From Paraflavitalea devenefica (lineage in GTDB: Bacteria > Bacteroidota > Bacteroidia > Chitinophagales > Chitinophagaceae): DNA of 64,000 nt. Both the position numbers and the translations under genes were made by a program. Positions 1 to 8,075 of this stretch are shown here, piece after piece (within the stretch, counting starts at the first letter, position 1; each line of letters opens with the position of its first letter). Location of the stretch: contig NZ_JAARML010000001.1 of the NCBI RefSeq assembly GCF_011759375.1, positions 1,178,001 to 1,242,000 of the forward strand, read 5' to 3'. The notes beneath the pieces were generated by a model, which saw nothing but the letters and a program-made list of their open reading frames with translations, made no database searches and was not told the origin of the DNA.

Positions 1-540
1 AAATTCAATCAAGAACAGAAACTCGATTTGCTATTAGGCCAAAATATTACATTCTTTAATCAGGCTGTTCATGAGTTTTTAAAGACAACTAATTACCCAT
101 TAGCCAACACCCCGCATTTTCCCCTTTTAGAGAATGAGGATGTGTTAGTAAGAGATGATATTTTCAGAATCTTACGAGAAAGCGGCGTAGGCGTCCCCAA
201 TTACTATGAGAAAATAGTTTTTAAGCATAACGGTAAGATTGGTGAATATGCTCGTAGCCGCTCTGGCTGTTATTTTTGTTTTTTTCAACAAAAAATTGAA
301 TGGGTATGGCTTTACGAGCAACATCCTGAACGATTTAAACTTGCTATGCAATATGAAAATGAAAAGGAGGGGTTTACTTGGAACCAAAATGAAAGCCTAT
401 CTGACCTAATACAACCGGAAAGAATTGATATCATTAAAGAAGAGTATTTGAACAAACCCAAAACTAAAACTAAGTCTCCTTATTTGCTGGATATTCTGGA
501 TGATACAGAATCGGAAGGATGCGCAGCATGCTTTATTTAA
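1..540 (+). CDS. PAPS-reductase/DndC-like protein, C-terminal part (5' end outside window)
   Basis: The reading frame is already open at base 1, so this is the C-terminal 179 codons of a longer protein; the first TTG inside it is not a real start. The segment around RSGCYFCFFQQ followed by a Trp-rich stretch and HPERF resembles the C-terminal part of phosphoadenosine-phosphosulfate reductase-like ATP pyrophosphatases such as DndC, where paired cysteines bind an iron-sulfur cluster. In DNA-modification islands these proteins activate or transfer sulfur; here that role is inferred. The last eight bases overlap the end of the convergent DGQHR gene. The sequence is AT-rich like the genes to its right. 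The N-terminal PP-loop, which would settle the family, lies outside the window. Confidence 0.75.
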   Translation, partial: KFNQEQKLDLLLGQNITFFNQAVHEFLKTTNYPLANTPHFPLLENEDVLVRDDIFRILRESGVGVPNYYEKIVFKHNGKIGEYARSRSGCYFCFFQQKIEWVWLYEQHPERFKLAMQYENEKEGFTWNQNESLSDLIQPERIDIIKEEYLNKPKTKTKSPYLLDILDDTESEGCAACFI

Positions 541-1774
541 GTAATCGTAAAATTGATCTAACCTTAGAAGGAGAATCAATTGCTAAGCTTGAAGCATATC
601 CTTCTTTTAACTTTGTTAATTCTTTTTTTGTCAATATGTCATTGTCAAATTGATACAATAAAATCAATTCTGTTAAAGAAGAAGTATTCATAACCATTTT
701 CTTTTCGATAGGATTCCATAATACGTAAACCCAGGGTCTATTATGAATTTCGAAATTGAATTTATTATATCTTTCAAATATTTTTTTAAACCCAATGTTA
801 TGCTGATTATTAATTCGTAATGAGGCTTTGATGAAAGGAAGAAATCCTACTGGCCTAAATAATAGATTACCTCCGGTTTCACCGTTTCTAAAATCATCGG
901 AAAAGTCTTTTTTCTTTCTTAAGTATTCTTTTATTACTGTTAAAGTTTTGAAAGAATCCCAATAACTGATACAATAATTCTTGAATGAGTTATAAACCTC
1001 ATCCGTAGGCCGAAATTTGAGAAGTTCTGCTAACCGCTCTTTTGTGATTTTTGTTCCACTCTTAATAAACATAAAGTTTTTGAAAATTTCAACATTTGCT
1101 TGGTATAGCGTTATAATTGATGTTATAGCATCTTTATTATTATTTGGAATTGCTTTTTGTTTTGCATAAACAACCCGGGTTCCTGTAAATAAATCATATT
1201 CATCTAGCAACTCCCTGGTTACAATCGCTGCCGAATCATCTTCATCCAATGCGATAATGTCATCATCACTTACAGGTTTCGCATACCTGTTTAAAGTAGT
1301 AAACAACCTTCTAGTCTTTTTCTTTCCATGCTCATCATTCTTGTGCCCAATAAAAATAACGCCAACTTGCTCATTTGACAAATCGGGTCTCTCCAATAAG
1401 GCAGCCTTAATCCCTTCCACTCGATGTTGTCCATCTACCGGAAATATCTTATGTGAACCAGGGAACTCCAGAAGGCCCATTTTATAAGTCTCCAATTCAT
1501 CATACTTGAATTCAATTTCTCGCCAATTAGGATAATCATCATAAACGGCAAGAACTAATGAATTAAAAAAAAGTTCCCCTTGCTTGAGGATATACTCCTT
1601 TATACTTAAATAATTGCCAGTTATACTTCTTTGAATCAAATCTCTCAACGTTTCACTTTTATGAAGTTGATCATCAATTTTTGAAACATAGTCATTCACC
1701 TGTTTAAATGTCAGTGTTGTCACATAATAGTCCCATGAACCAATTTTTGCTTTAAGCGCAGGTATTTTCATCAT
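533..1774 (-). CDS. DGQHR domain protein (DndB-like)
   Basis: A 413-residue protein carrying FPVDGQHRVEG at about residues 112-121 and RRLFTTLNRYAKPVS at about 155-169. These are the two hallmark segments of the DGQHR family, to which DndB of the DNA phosphorothioation system belongs. In Dnd systems DndB modulates expression and modification; other DGQHR proteins occur in varied defence loci without a settled role. The start MM lies in an ATGATGA overlap with the stop of the upstream GIY-YIG gene, so the two are translationally coupled. A PAPS-reductase-like gene converges on its 3' end, again recalling Dnd gene content. Which DNA mark or partner it recognises cannot be told from sequence. 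Confidence 0.85.
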   Translation of the reverse strand: MMKIPALKAKIGSWDYYVTTLTFKQVNDYVSKIDDQLHKSETLRDLIQRSITGNYLSIKEYILKQGELFFNSLVLAVYDDYPNWREIEFKYDELETYKMGLLEFPGSHKIFPVDGQHRVEGIKAALLERPDLSNEQVGVIFIGHKNDEHGKKKTRRLFTTLNRYAKPVSDDDIIALDEDDSAAIVTRELLDEYDLFTGTRVVYAKQKAIPNNNKDAITSIITLYQANVEIFKNFMFIKSGTKITKERLAELLKFRPTDEVYNSFKNYCISYWDSFKTLTVIKEYLRKKKDFSDDFRNGETGGNLLFRPVGFLPFIKASLRINNQHNIGFKKIFERYNKFNFEIHNRPWVYVLWNPIEKKMVMNTSSLTELILLYQFDNDILTKKELTKLKEGYASSLAIDSPSKVRSILRLLK

Positions 1775-2298
1775 TCAAATGCTTTAATTGCTTGTTTAAT
1801 TACTTTATCAGGAATTAAATCATTCATCGGTAAAACTAATGAGTTAATAATATCCCTTTCGATATTTTTTATTTCTTCATTATCATCAAGTGGATAGAAT
1901 GCTAAATATAACTCTTTACCCCAATAATGAATCATTCGATAGATTTTTGGCCTTTCATCATTATTGGAGTACTTCTGAAAATATTCTTTTACTCTTTTCC
2001 GCAAGTTTTGATTATCTGTTAATTGGGCTCTCCCAATATAAAACGGGAACTCAGAAATGCCGCTTAATATATCACACTTCACGTAAAACAAATAGAGACC
2101 TCCCTTGTTATTCGGCACTACCTCAATATCATTGCCAAAATTGGTAGCATCAGCATTTAAATACTTTATAGAAGTCCAATTGTTAAAATTTAAATCCAAG
2201 TGTGGATAATCAAACTTATCCCATAAACTTTTGTGCAAAATGTACTTAACCTTTTGTTTATCTAACTGTTCCCCTAAAGAAAAGGCGGTAGAATCCAT
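1771..2298 (-). CDS. GIY-YIG nuclease-like protein
   Basis: A 175-residue protein with a GIY-YIG signature: GGLYLF at about 66-71, FYIGR at 86-90, the basic segment LRKRVKEY at about 99-106, a Glu in NIERDI near 147 and an Asn in PMNDLIP near 159. The spacing of Tyr, Tyr, Arg, Glu and Asn fits the catalytic set of this nuclease fold, so activity is plausible. About 60 N-terminal residues precede the fold and have no recognised domain. The gene starts two bases after the GHKL ATPase gene stops and overlaps the DGQHR start, so the three genes form one tight unit. Cleavage of modified or unmodified DNA is an inference from context. Confidence 0.75.
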   Translation of the reverse strand: MDSTAFSLGEQLDKQKVKYILHKSLWDKFDYPHLDLNFNNWTSIKYLNADATNFGNDIEVVPNNKGGLYLFYVKCDILSGISEFPFYIGRAQLTDNQNLRKRVKEYFQKYSNNDERPKIYRMIHYWGKELYLAFYPLDDNEEIKNIERDIINSLVLPMNDLIPDKVIKQAIKAFE

Positions 2299-2300
2299 AA

Positions 2301-4724
2301 TTAATCTTCTAGTGAGTTTATCAATTGTTCCATTCCAAAATTTAATAAAAAATCCGAGTAGTAACTATCAAAAATATCCCGCAAATATTCATCAACCGTT
2401 TTATCTTCGTCTTGACCTTCCTTATTTAATTGAAGTTTATAATTTTTCTTTTTTGTTATCATGTATAAGAACAAAGTATGAAAATAGATAGAAGCCAAAT
2501 AGCGTTTTTCAGCTATGGTAATTTGATCTTCTGTTTTTAACTTGGCCTTGTATCGTAGATAAACGCTACTGTCCAAGTTAATATAAATAACATCTAATTT
2601 ATTCCCCTCTCCCATCGGATGCATAACAGTACTAATATTCATAGAAACACCGCCCTCTTCCAGCTTTGACCAGTTTTCTTCTTTTACTTTTTCCAGTTTA
2701 GGCAACCCTATGTTATCCAGATCATCCTCTTGCTTTGGTATTTCAGTTGGCTTTATTTCCTTTTCCTTGACTTGGACCAATAGGATTTCTTCGAATGGTC
2801 CGGATGGGCTGGTCAAAGTTATTTTGATTTCTATTTCATCGCCGACATTCATTTCATTAGTAGGATTTAAAGAAACCTTGATTGTACCCTCATTAGGGCT
2901 ACTTTTAGCAATGTTCAAAAGATGGTTTAATTCATGTTCGTTGCCTTCTTGATTTCCTCCATTTCCTTCATTTCGCTTTATTGATACTACTGCTAATTCC
3001 AATTGACCTGGTTCATCAATTCTGTCAAAGTATCCGTTCTCTACATCTGTATCAAACTTAATCACTTTTTCGCCGGACTGGGGAATGGATAAAACTGATT
3101 TTTCACCATTACTTTTATTACGGAGCTTGAAGAATGAAGGAAACCGCTTTGGGCTAAAGGGCTCTCGTTCTTTTTTGGATTTCTCAACTTTTGGATTATC
3201 ATTCTTTGTATTTTCCTGTTTCTTTTCCTCCAGCTTCAAGGTATTCTGTAGAAGTTTAAATAAATCAGAATCTTTGGGAAGGTTTTTGGCAAAAGATTTT
3301 AATAATTCATTGGTATCTTCACTATCAAGACCTATAGATTCTTTACGCTTTTTATTAATATCATCAAGCTTACTTTTTCGTAATTTCTTTCCTAAAAAAT
3401 CTCTAAGGTATTGTACTTCTTCGCCACCCTTTAAGCGATCTCTCGAGGCCATGAACAGTTTCTTTCTGAATTCATATTTCATTTTAGTACAATCAACATG
3501 TATCAACAAATAATCTTTTAATAAATTGAATTTTAACTGATGCGTAACAAACTCAGAAGTATAATGTCCATGCGCCTGTCCATTGACAGAAAACATCACT
3601 GACATATTGTTTTTAAAGAAAAAGCGTCGAATATTTTCTTTGGTTTTCTTTACATCATTTTCACCAACTTTTGCCTTAAACACATAGCACGCTACTTTCA
3701 TTTCTCCAATCATTTCGTCCGTATAGATTTCAGAAAACATATCGTCAACATAATTACTATCCTCCTCCAGCCTACGCTTCAAACCAAATAAATCCATCTC
3801 CAGCACTTTGTTATTTGGATATCGTTCCTTTTTATCGATGGTATAAATAGGAAGTATTGGTTCAAATAAAAATTCGTTTAGGCTTTGATTTAGATCTTGA
3901 GCGAAACCAGAATAGCCAGGAGGAAAGTGATAAGAATAGAGCTTAACAATAGTTCCAGTTTTGAATTTACGATTTAACAATTTAAGATCTAATTCTCCTT
4001 CTAAATCAAAGGCCGGTATCACTCCATCAATCACGAGATACTCATACCAGGTATTTTTCTTTATATCTTCTTCCCCTTTTTCAAAAGGATGTTCCCGCAC
4101 CAAGGTAAATCCAAATTTACCCTTCCCATTAAACTTCTTAGAGCCAATTAATTGATAGCCTTTTTTTCCACAAAAAACAATAGCTCCGGAACCACCCATA
4201 TTATACTTGCCTTGGACAAACATAATATTGTTCTTGTTTCCTCTTACGAGAGAAAGAAAAGTTTTATCAAAATCCTGTGGATGTTGGCCCTCCCCATTAT
4301 CGTATATAATAACTGAGGTATTTCTTGGAGGCCCATCGGCCAGAATCTGTATTTCTTCAGCTTGTTTCCTTCTAAAAGTTGGAAGTTCCCATTGTTTGTA
4401 TTCTGGGAAGAAAAGCTTGATAGCTTCAGCCATCGATTTTGGCGCCTCTTTTCTATCGGAAGGAGCGATGCCATTTTCTAAACATTTTTTTGTTAGAATA
4501 GCGTCAATCGAATTAGTCACTTTTTCGACTATAGCAGCAATTGGATTTGACTGCTGATTTTCGATAATTCCATAGTTGCTATCATTGTTTCCAATAGGAA
4601 CCCAATTCTTATTTACAAATAGTGTCAAATTCTTGGCAATTACTTTATCGACTTCTTCTTCAGTTTTGGCAAAATAAAGGTCTATAAACAATGCTTTGAA
4701 ATCACTAGATGGTTTGGTTGGCAT
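2301..4724 (-). CDS. MutL/MORC-like GHKL ATPase
   Basis: An 807-residue protein with a GHKL (gyrase, Hsp90, histidine kinase, MutL) ATPase domain in its first 200 residues. The N-box is EKVTN at 67-71 with Glu as general base and Asn for magnesium, followed by DNGEG at 142-146 and NMGGSG at 175-180. The middle resembles a transducer region; about residues 480-550 are Lys/Glu-rich and probably disordered. No nuclease domain is seen in the protein itself; the coupled downstream GIY-YIG protein could supply one. MutL/MORC-type ATPases have been described in bacterial restriction-modification loci (Iyer, Abhiman and Aravind), beside C5 methylases and nucleases as here. It is the first gene of the coupled trio. 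Confidence 0.85.
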   Translation of the reverse strand: MPTKPSSDFKALFIDLYFAKTEEEVDKVIAKNLTLFVNKNWVPIGNNDSNYGIIENQQSNPIAAIVEKVTNSIDAILTKKCLENGIAPSDRKEAPKSMAEAIKLFFPEYKQWELPTFRRKQAEEIQILADGPPRNTSVIIYDNGEGQHPQDFDKTFLSLVRGNKNNIMFVQGKYNMGGSGAIVFCGKKGYQLIGSKKFNGKGKFGFTLVREHPFEKGEEDIKKNTWYEYLVIDGVIPAFDLEGELDLKLLNRKFKTGTIVKLYSYHFPPGYSGFAQDLNQSLNEFLFEPILPIYTIDKKERYPNNKVLEMDLFGLKRRLEEDSNYVDDMFSEIYTDEMIGEMKVACYVFKAKVGENDVKKTKENIRRFFFKNNMSVMFSVNGQAHGHYTSEFVTHQLKFNLLKDYLLIHVDCTKMKYEFRKKLFMASRDRLKGGEEVQYLRDFLGKKLRKSKLDDINKKRKESIGLDSEDTNELLKSFAKNLPKDSDLFKLLQNTLKLEEKKQENTKNDNPKVEKSKKEREPFSPKRFPSFFKLRNKSNGEKSVLSIPQSGEKVIKFDTDVENGYFDRIDEPGQLELAVVSIKRNEGNGGNQEGNEHELNHLLNIAKSSPNEGTIKVSLNPTNEMNVGDEIEIKITLTSPSGPFEEILLVQVKEKEIKPTEIPKQEDDLDNIGLPKLEKVKEENWSKLEEGGVSMNISTVMHPMGEGNKLDVIYINLDSSVYLRYKAKLKTEDQITIAEKRYLASIYFHTLFLYMITKKKNYKLQLNKEGQDEDKTVDEYLRDIFDSYYSDFLLNFGMEQLINSLED

Positions 4725-4964
4725 GAAATGAAGATATTTTCAATATACAAAAGTTTTCCATATCGCTAACACGAATAATTAAACGTCAGGAATTAACTAC
4801 TTAGTCTATTGAAACCCTTGATGTCAATCAACATTGATTCATCTAACTTTAACAGGAATGGACATAGATAAACACAATGGCCTTAATAAAAACATAAATA
4901 CATGATTTTAAGCAACTTACACATCAATTATTCACCCGGCTTTCCTGTGATAGATAGCCGTACT
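4725..4964. other. Gap between methyltransferase and GHKL gene
   Basis: These 240 AT-rich bases separate the methyltransferase from the GHKL ATPase, in contrast with the 2-base and overlapping junctions further down. The gap suggests a separate promoter for the trio. I see no perfect TAnnTTTG element on the minus strand and no hairpin with a T-run. Confidence 0.3.
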
Positions 4965-5852
4965 TCAATTAAAATACCTCATCGCCACATCTCCCACCCA
5001 CTTGCCCATTTGTACTGGCACTGCATTACCGATAAGTTTATAGGCACTCCTTTTATTCTCAAAAGCAAAATCATCTGGAAAGCCTTGCAGCCGGGCGTAT
5101 TCGCGGATTGAGAAGGGGCGTAAGCCATATTTAGCTTTCCGGTCTTTCACCAGCCTTGTACCCAAATCCTTTGCATAATGAGCTACACAGGTAGGCGCCA
5201 AAGCACCCGGCTGTTCAGGATCTACAATTATTGGTTTATCCCTATACTTTCCTTTGATACGGCTTATTACATAGTCTGGCATTTCCACCACTGGGTCTTT
5301 TTCTAATATATCCTTTAAGCGTGGCTTATTTCTGATGCTATTGGGAGCACTGATATTAAATGGCTTTCTTGTGCCGAAGAGTATAAGTCTTTTTCTCCGT
5401 TGCGGTAGCCAGTTAGCTGCATCCACTGGGCAAAAAACTTGTACATAATAATCGGGCAACTTGGTCATGGCCTCCATCACCACTTTAAACTTCTTCATTC
5501 CGGGTACGTTTTCTACCACATACATTTCCGGTTTCTCAATAGCAATGTGACGAAAGAAATGCAAAAACAGATCATCGCCCGTACGAGTACCATGAATATC
5601 TGCAATGGTGGAATACTTTGTACATGGATAGGTGCCCACAATAATGTCGGTTGGCGGCTGTTCCAATACTGTTTTATCCTTTATATCTGCTGTAAGTACG
5701 GCATGAGAAAAATAATGTGGATTTAGCTTCATGCAGTTAGTGGCTTCTATATCAAGATCGAGGGATTGGATCACTTTTACCCCAGCCTGCATGATACCTA
5801 TTTCCATACCTCCGCATCCGGAGAAGTAACCTTTAGCTGTTGGCACATACAT
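4965..5852 (-). CDS. DNA (cytosine-5) methyltransferase
   Basis: A complete 295-residue C5-cytosine methyltransferase. Motif I is YFSGCGG at 9-15 (SAM binding), motif IV has the catalytic Cys in GTYPCTKYS near 77, motif VI is ENV at 114-116, motif VIII is QRRKR at 151-155, motif IX is RPFSIREYARLQGFP at 245-259 and motif X is GNAVP at 275-279. Motif IV departs from the usual PPCQ: Tyr precedes and Thr follows the Pro-Cys pair. The target-recognition segment between motifs VIII and IX is short, about 85 residues. It lies 28 bases after the HNH gene in the same direction, which fits a restriction-modification pair. Its target sequence cannot be read from the protein. Confidence 0.95.
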   Translation of the reverse strand: MYVPTAKGYFSGCGGMEIGIMQAGVKVIQSLDLDIEATNCMKLNPHYFSHAVLTADIKDKTVLEQPPTDIIVGTYPCTKYSTIADIHGTRTGDDLFLHFFRHIAIEKPEMYVVENVPGMKKFKVVMEAMTKLPDYYVQVFCPVDAANWLPQRRKRLILFGTRKPFNISAPNSIRNKPRLKDILEKDPVVEMPDYVISRIKGKYRDKPIIVDPEQPGALAPTCVAHYAKDLGTRLVKDRKAKYGLRPFSIREYARLQGFPDDFAFENKRSAYKLIGNAVPVQMGKWVGDVAMRYFN

Positions 5853-5880
5853 ATAGCAATCGTTATTTTGTTTTAAGGTG

Positions 5881-6657
5881 CTACCTACGGAAAACTGTAT
5901 CCATGTGATATTGTAAGAACTCCTTCTTAGGATGATATCTTTGTGGTAAGTTAATTTTTGTTTCGGTCAATACAGCAAAGTGTTTTGCATGGTATTCTAA
6001 TGTATGCTTTTCTTTTAGCCTAGGTGACAAGAGAATTTCAAAATCTTCATTGATACCTATATAACCTTTATCATAAGCCCGGTCATATAAAGGGGAAAGG
6101 CATATGCCATTTTCTGGGTTCAGTCTTTCCTGCTCACTCTTGGACCATGGAATGATGTGGCTTGCAATCAACAGATCCGGTATGTCAATCCCGGTAATGG
6201 CACATTTGCCAGCATAATTGGCAATTACTATTTGACGAAATACGTTTTGATTTACCCTTGTTTTTACTTCTCTAAATTTGTCCTCCCCTTTCATATTCTC
6301 CGTACCCTGTAAAGCTTCAGCATATTTATTTTCTATAACAGTATGCTCTTTGGCGGCCAATATTTTTTCACTTTCAAAAAGTAATTCATCCCTATTATTG
6401 ATAAATTCATTCCAAATTGGCTGAACCTGCTTTTTACCGCCCTCCAGTCCTTTCACTCCACGTTGTTGATGAAAGGGGTCTACACTGGCAAAGTTTGTCA
6501 GACGCATGGCTACGGAGTTAGGCGTACGATCTATAAGATTAGCCAGATGCATGATCTCTGGCGTGCGGGAGTGCATTTTGCCAAAGGGCAGCTTTAGGTA
6601 TAGGTTGAGAGCAAGAATGAGTTCATCCCTTGCCCAAAGCTTATTCCCTTCCTTCAT
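5881..6657 (-). CDS. HNH endonuclease, HNH_2-like
   Basis: A 258-residue protein whose C-terminal half holds an HNH nuclease core: CAITGIDIP near 152-160, SHIIPW with the first His at about 167, LNPENGICLS near 179-188, then YDRAYDKGYIGI. This matches the HNH_2 style of restriction endonuclease. The N-terminal 60 residues (WARDEL, RTPNSVAMRL) look like a helical DNA-binding domain that often precedes such nucleases. It is the first gene of the minus-strand island and is followed 28 bases later by the C5 methyltransferase, its likely protective partner. Whether it cuts unmethylated DNA (type II-like) or modified DNA is not decidable here. Confidence 0.85.
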   Translation of the reverse strand: MKEGNKLWARDELILALNLYLKLPFGKMHSRTPEIMHLANLIDRTPNSVAMRLTNFASVDPFHQQRGVKGLEGGKKQVQPIWNEFINNRDELLFESEKILAAKEHTVIENKYAEALQGTENMKGEDKFREVKTRVNQNVFRQIVIANYAGKCAITGIDIPDLLIASHIIPWSKSEQERLNPENGICLSPLYDRAYDKGYIGINEDFEILLSPRLKEKHTLEYHAKHFAVLTETKINLPQRYHPKKEFLQYHMDTVFRR

Positions 6658-6966
6658 AAATTAAATATTGTTAAATTACGTAGCCGTTAGCGCATTAAAA
6701 GTAATAATCTTGTTGCTACGAAGCTGTATTCTTCAGGACACAATTTTAGTTATTTTTGTTATACACACATTTGCTTTTAAGTCACGTTTTTTCAAATGTC
6801 AAGTAATCCAACAATCATTTTTAGTAGAATAATACTTGTTTTTCGTATCTTCAAAATTATATGAATAACAAAGACTTAGATCTTCTTTCTACCTGTCTGC
6901 ATACAGCAGCCGCTCAACCTCATCTGAGCAAAAATCCGCGTCCCGCCTGCATTTGAGGCTTCCCGT

Positions 6967-7021
6967 CTTACTATTGGCTTACTATTAGCGTATCACTGGC
7001 TTGTCTCTGGCTTATCACCAT
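6967..7021. repeat. Degenerate 11-nt periodic repeat, five units
   Basis: Five consecutive 11-base units can be laid out without gaps: CTTACTATTGG, CTTACTATTAG, CGTATCACTGG, CTTGTCTCTGG and CTTATCACCAT. They share CTTAtcacTGG-like positions. A related phrase continues less regularly to about 7050. A different 11-nt array lies at 29093-29136. The period is about one helical turn. Confidence 0.7.
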
Positions 7022-7181
7022 GGTACTTGTGGGATAAGGCATCCTGACCTTATCTATAAAGCACCTTGACTTTGACCAGGACTTATTGCATGTTTAAGAT
7101 TGTATAGCTATTTTAGGACGTAATAAAGTCAAATAAGACATACAAAAAGGGACATTTCGGCCATTTGTGCAGGTTTAGACC

Positions 7182-7223
7182 GAAATGGGACATGCACATT
7201 TGGAAATGGGGTATGCGTTGTTG
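7182..7223. repeat. 21-nt tandem repeat pair
   Basis: Two adjacent 21-base copies, each starting GAAATGGG and sharing (A/T)ATGC five residues later, sit directly before the -7 element of the next gene. An inverted TTTCGG/CCGAAA pair lies just upstream (about 7155-7185). A regulatory role is possible but unproven. Confidence 0.5.
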
Positions 7224-7231
7224 TAAGTTTG
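7199..7231 (+). promoter_or_regulatory. Bacteroidota-type promoter for the 7248 gene
   Basis: TTTG at 7199-7202 and TAAGTTTG at 7224-7231 are separated by 21 bases, matching the -33 TTTG and -7 TAnnTTTG elements of the primary sigma factor of this phylum. The gene starts 16 bases after the -7 element, leaving a leader of only about ten bases. Confidence 0.6.
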
Positions 7232-7247
7232 GTTAAAACCCAATCTT

Positions 7248-8006
7248 ATGGCAAAATATGAAAGTATTGTTACCATTCGCGGAACGATTGACGACCTGAC
7301 ATTCCGCAAAACGGCAGAAGGTAAGGTGGTAGGAGCAAAAACCGGTCCGACACGCGAAAAGGTCTTAACGCATGAAAATTTTGCACGTACCCGCCATTAT
7401 GCCCATGAATTCAAGCAGGCGGTCAAGGATGCTACCCTGTTGCGTCGTGCCCTGGGCAGCCTATTGGATGGCGTACGTTGCACTACCCTAAACGGTGATA
7501 TGCATGGGTTACTCCGCGCAGTGTCCCGGCAGGACCCTACCAGCGACCTGGGCAGCCGCTGCGCATCGGCAGGCGATGTGGGCGTGCTGACAGGTTTTGA
7601 CTTTAACCAAAACCTCACGCTCGCGACAGCCCTGCCTGTAAAGATTCAACAAAGTCTGGATGCCGCTACAGGCCTTATGAAGGTTCAATTACCTTCCTTT
7701 ATTGCCTATAAAAGAAGAGCTTTTCGCCAAGAAGCCACGCACTTCCGTATTCTGAGCGTTGGCATAGCAGTGAATTTTGACAAGCAAGAATATTGCAGTA
7801 AAATCCAAACAAGTGACCTGCTGCCCCTGAGCCGGAAAACGCCCGGACCGATTTACCTGGAGCATGCGTTGAACGCCAAGTCGGGCGATGTTTTGGTGCA
7901 GGTATTGGGCATTCAGCTTTATAGGTTGGATAAAGGAAAAGAAGTACTGGTAAAGGGTGGGGCTGTACAAATTTTGGAGGCGGCACGAATGGAGACAGCA
8001 GTATGA
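7248..8006 (+). CDS. Conserved-looking hypothetical protein (GTIDDLTFRK N-terminus)
   Basis: A 252-residue protein without signal peptide or membrane segment. Its beginning (MAKYESIVTIRGTIDDLTFRK, then a KTGPTREKVLTHENFARTR-like stretch) resembles a group of Bacteroidota hypothetical proteins with a GTIxxLTFYK-type start that I know only from memory and whose function is unknown. It has its own promoter with a very short leader, and unusual repeats precede it. It stands alone on its strand, right after the AT-rich island, and could be part of the mobile cargo or the first gene of the native chromosome. No catalytic motif was seen. Confidence 0.75.
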   Translation: MAKYESIVTIRGTIDDLTFRKTAEGKVVGAKTGPTREKVLTHENFARTRHYAHEFKQAVKDATLLRRALGSLLDGVRCTTLNGDMHGLLRAVSRQDPTSDLGSRCASAGDVGVLTGFDFNQNLTLATALPVKIQQSLDAATGLMKVQLPSFIAYKRRAFRQEATHFRILSVGIAVNFDKQEYCSKIQTSDLLPLSRKTPGPIYLEHALNAKSGDVLVQVLGIQLYRLDKGKEVLVKGGAVQILEAARMETAV

Positions 8007-8075
8007 TCAGTTTGGCTATTCTTTCCCATAGTTTTTGCCGGGATTGACGTTAGAGACATCATAAACCTTTTATTC

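Larger units (their letters stand above)
6658..7247. other. Island boundary and repeat-rich intergenic region
   Basis: There are 590 bases without a convincing gene. The left part, to about 6900, is AT-rich like the defence island. The right part holds an 11-nt periodic repeat block (6967-7021), a 21-nt tandem pair (7182-7223) and a promoter for the next gene. No integrase or tRNA is seen here, so the mechanism of any island insertion is unknown. Confidence 0.6.

Noticed and set aside
6967..7021. CRISPR or tRNA-derived array at the island boundary
   Set aside because: Units are only 11 bases and gapless, and no cloverleaf can be drawn.
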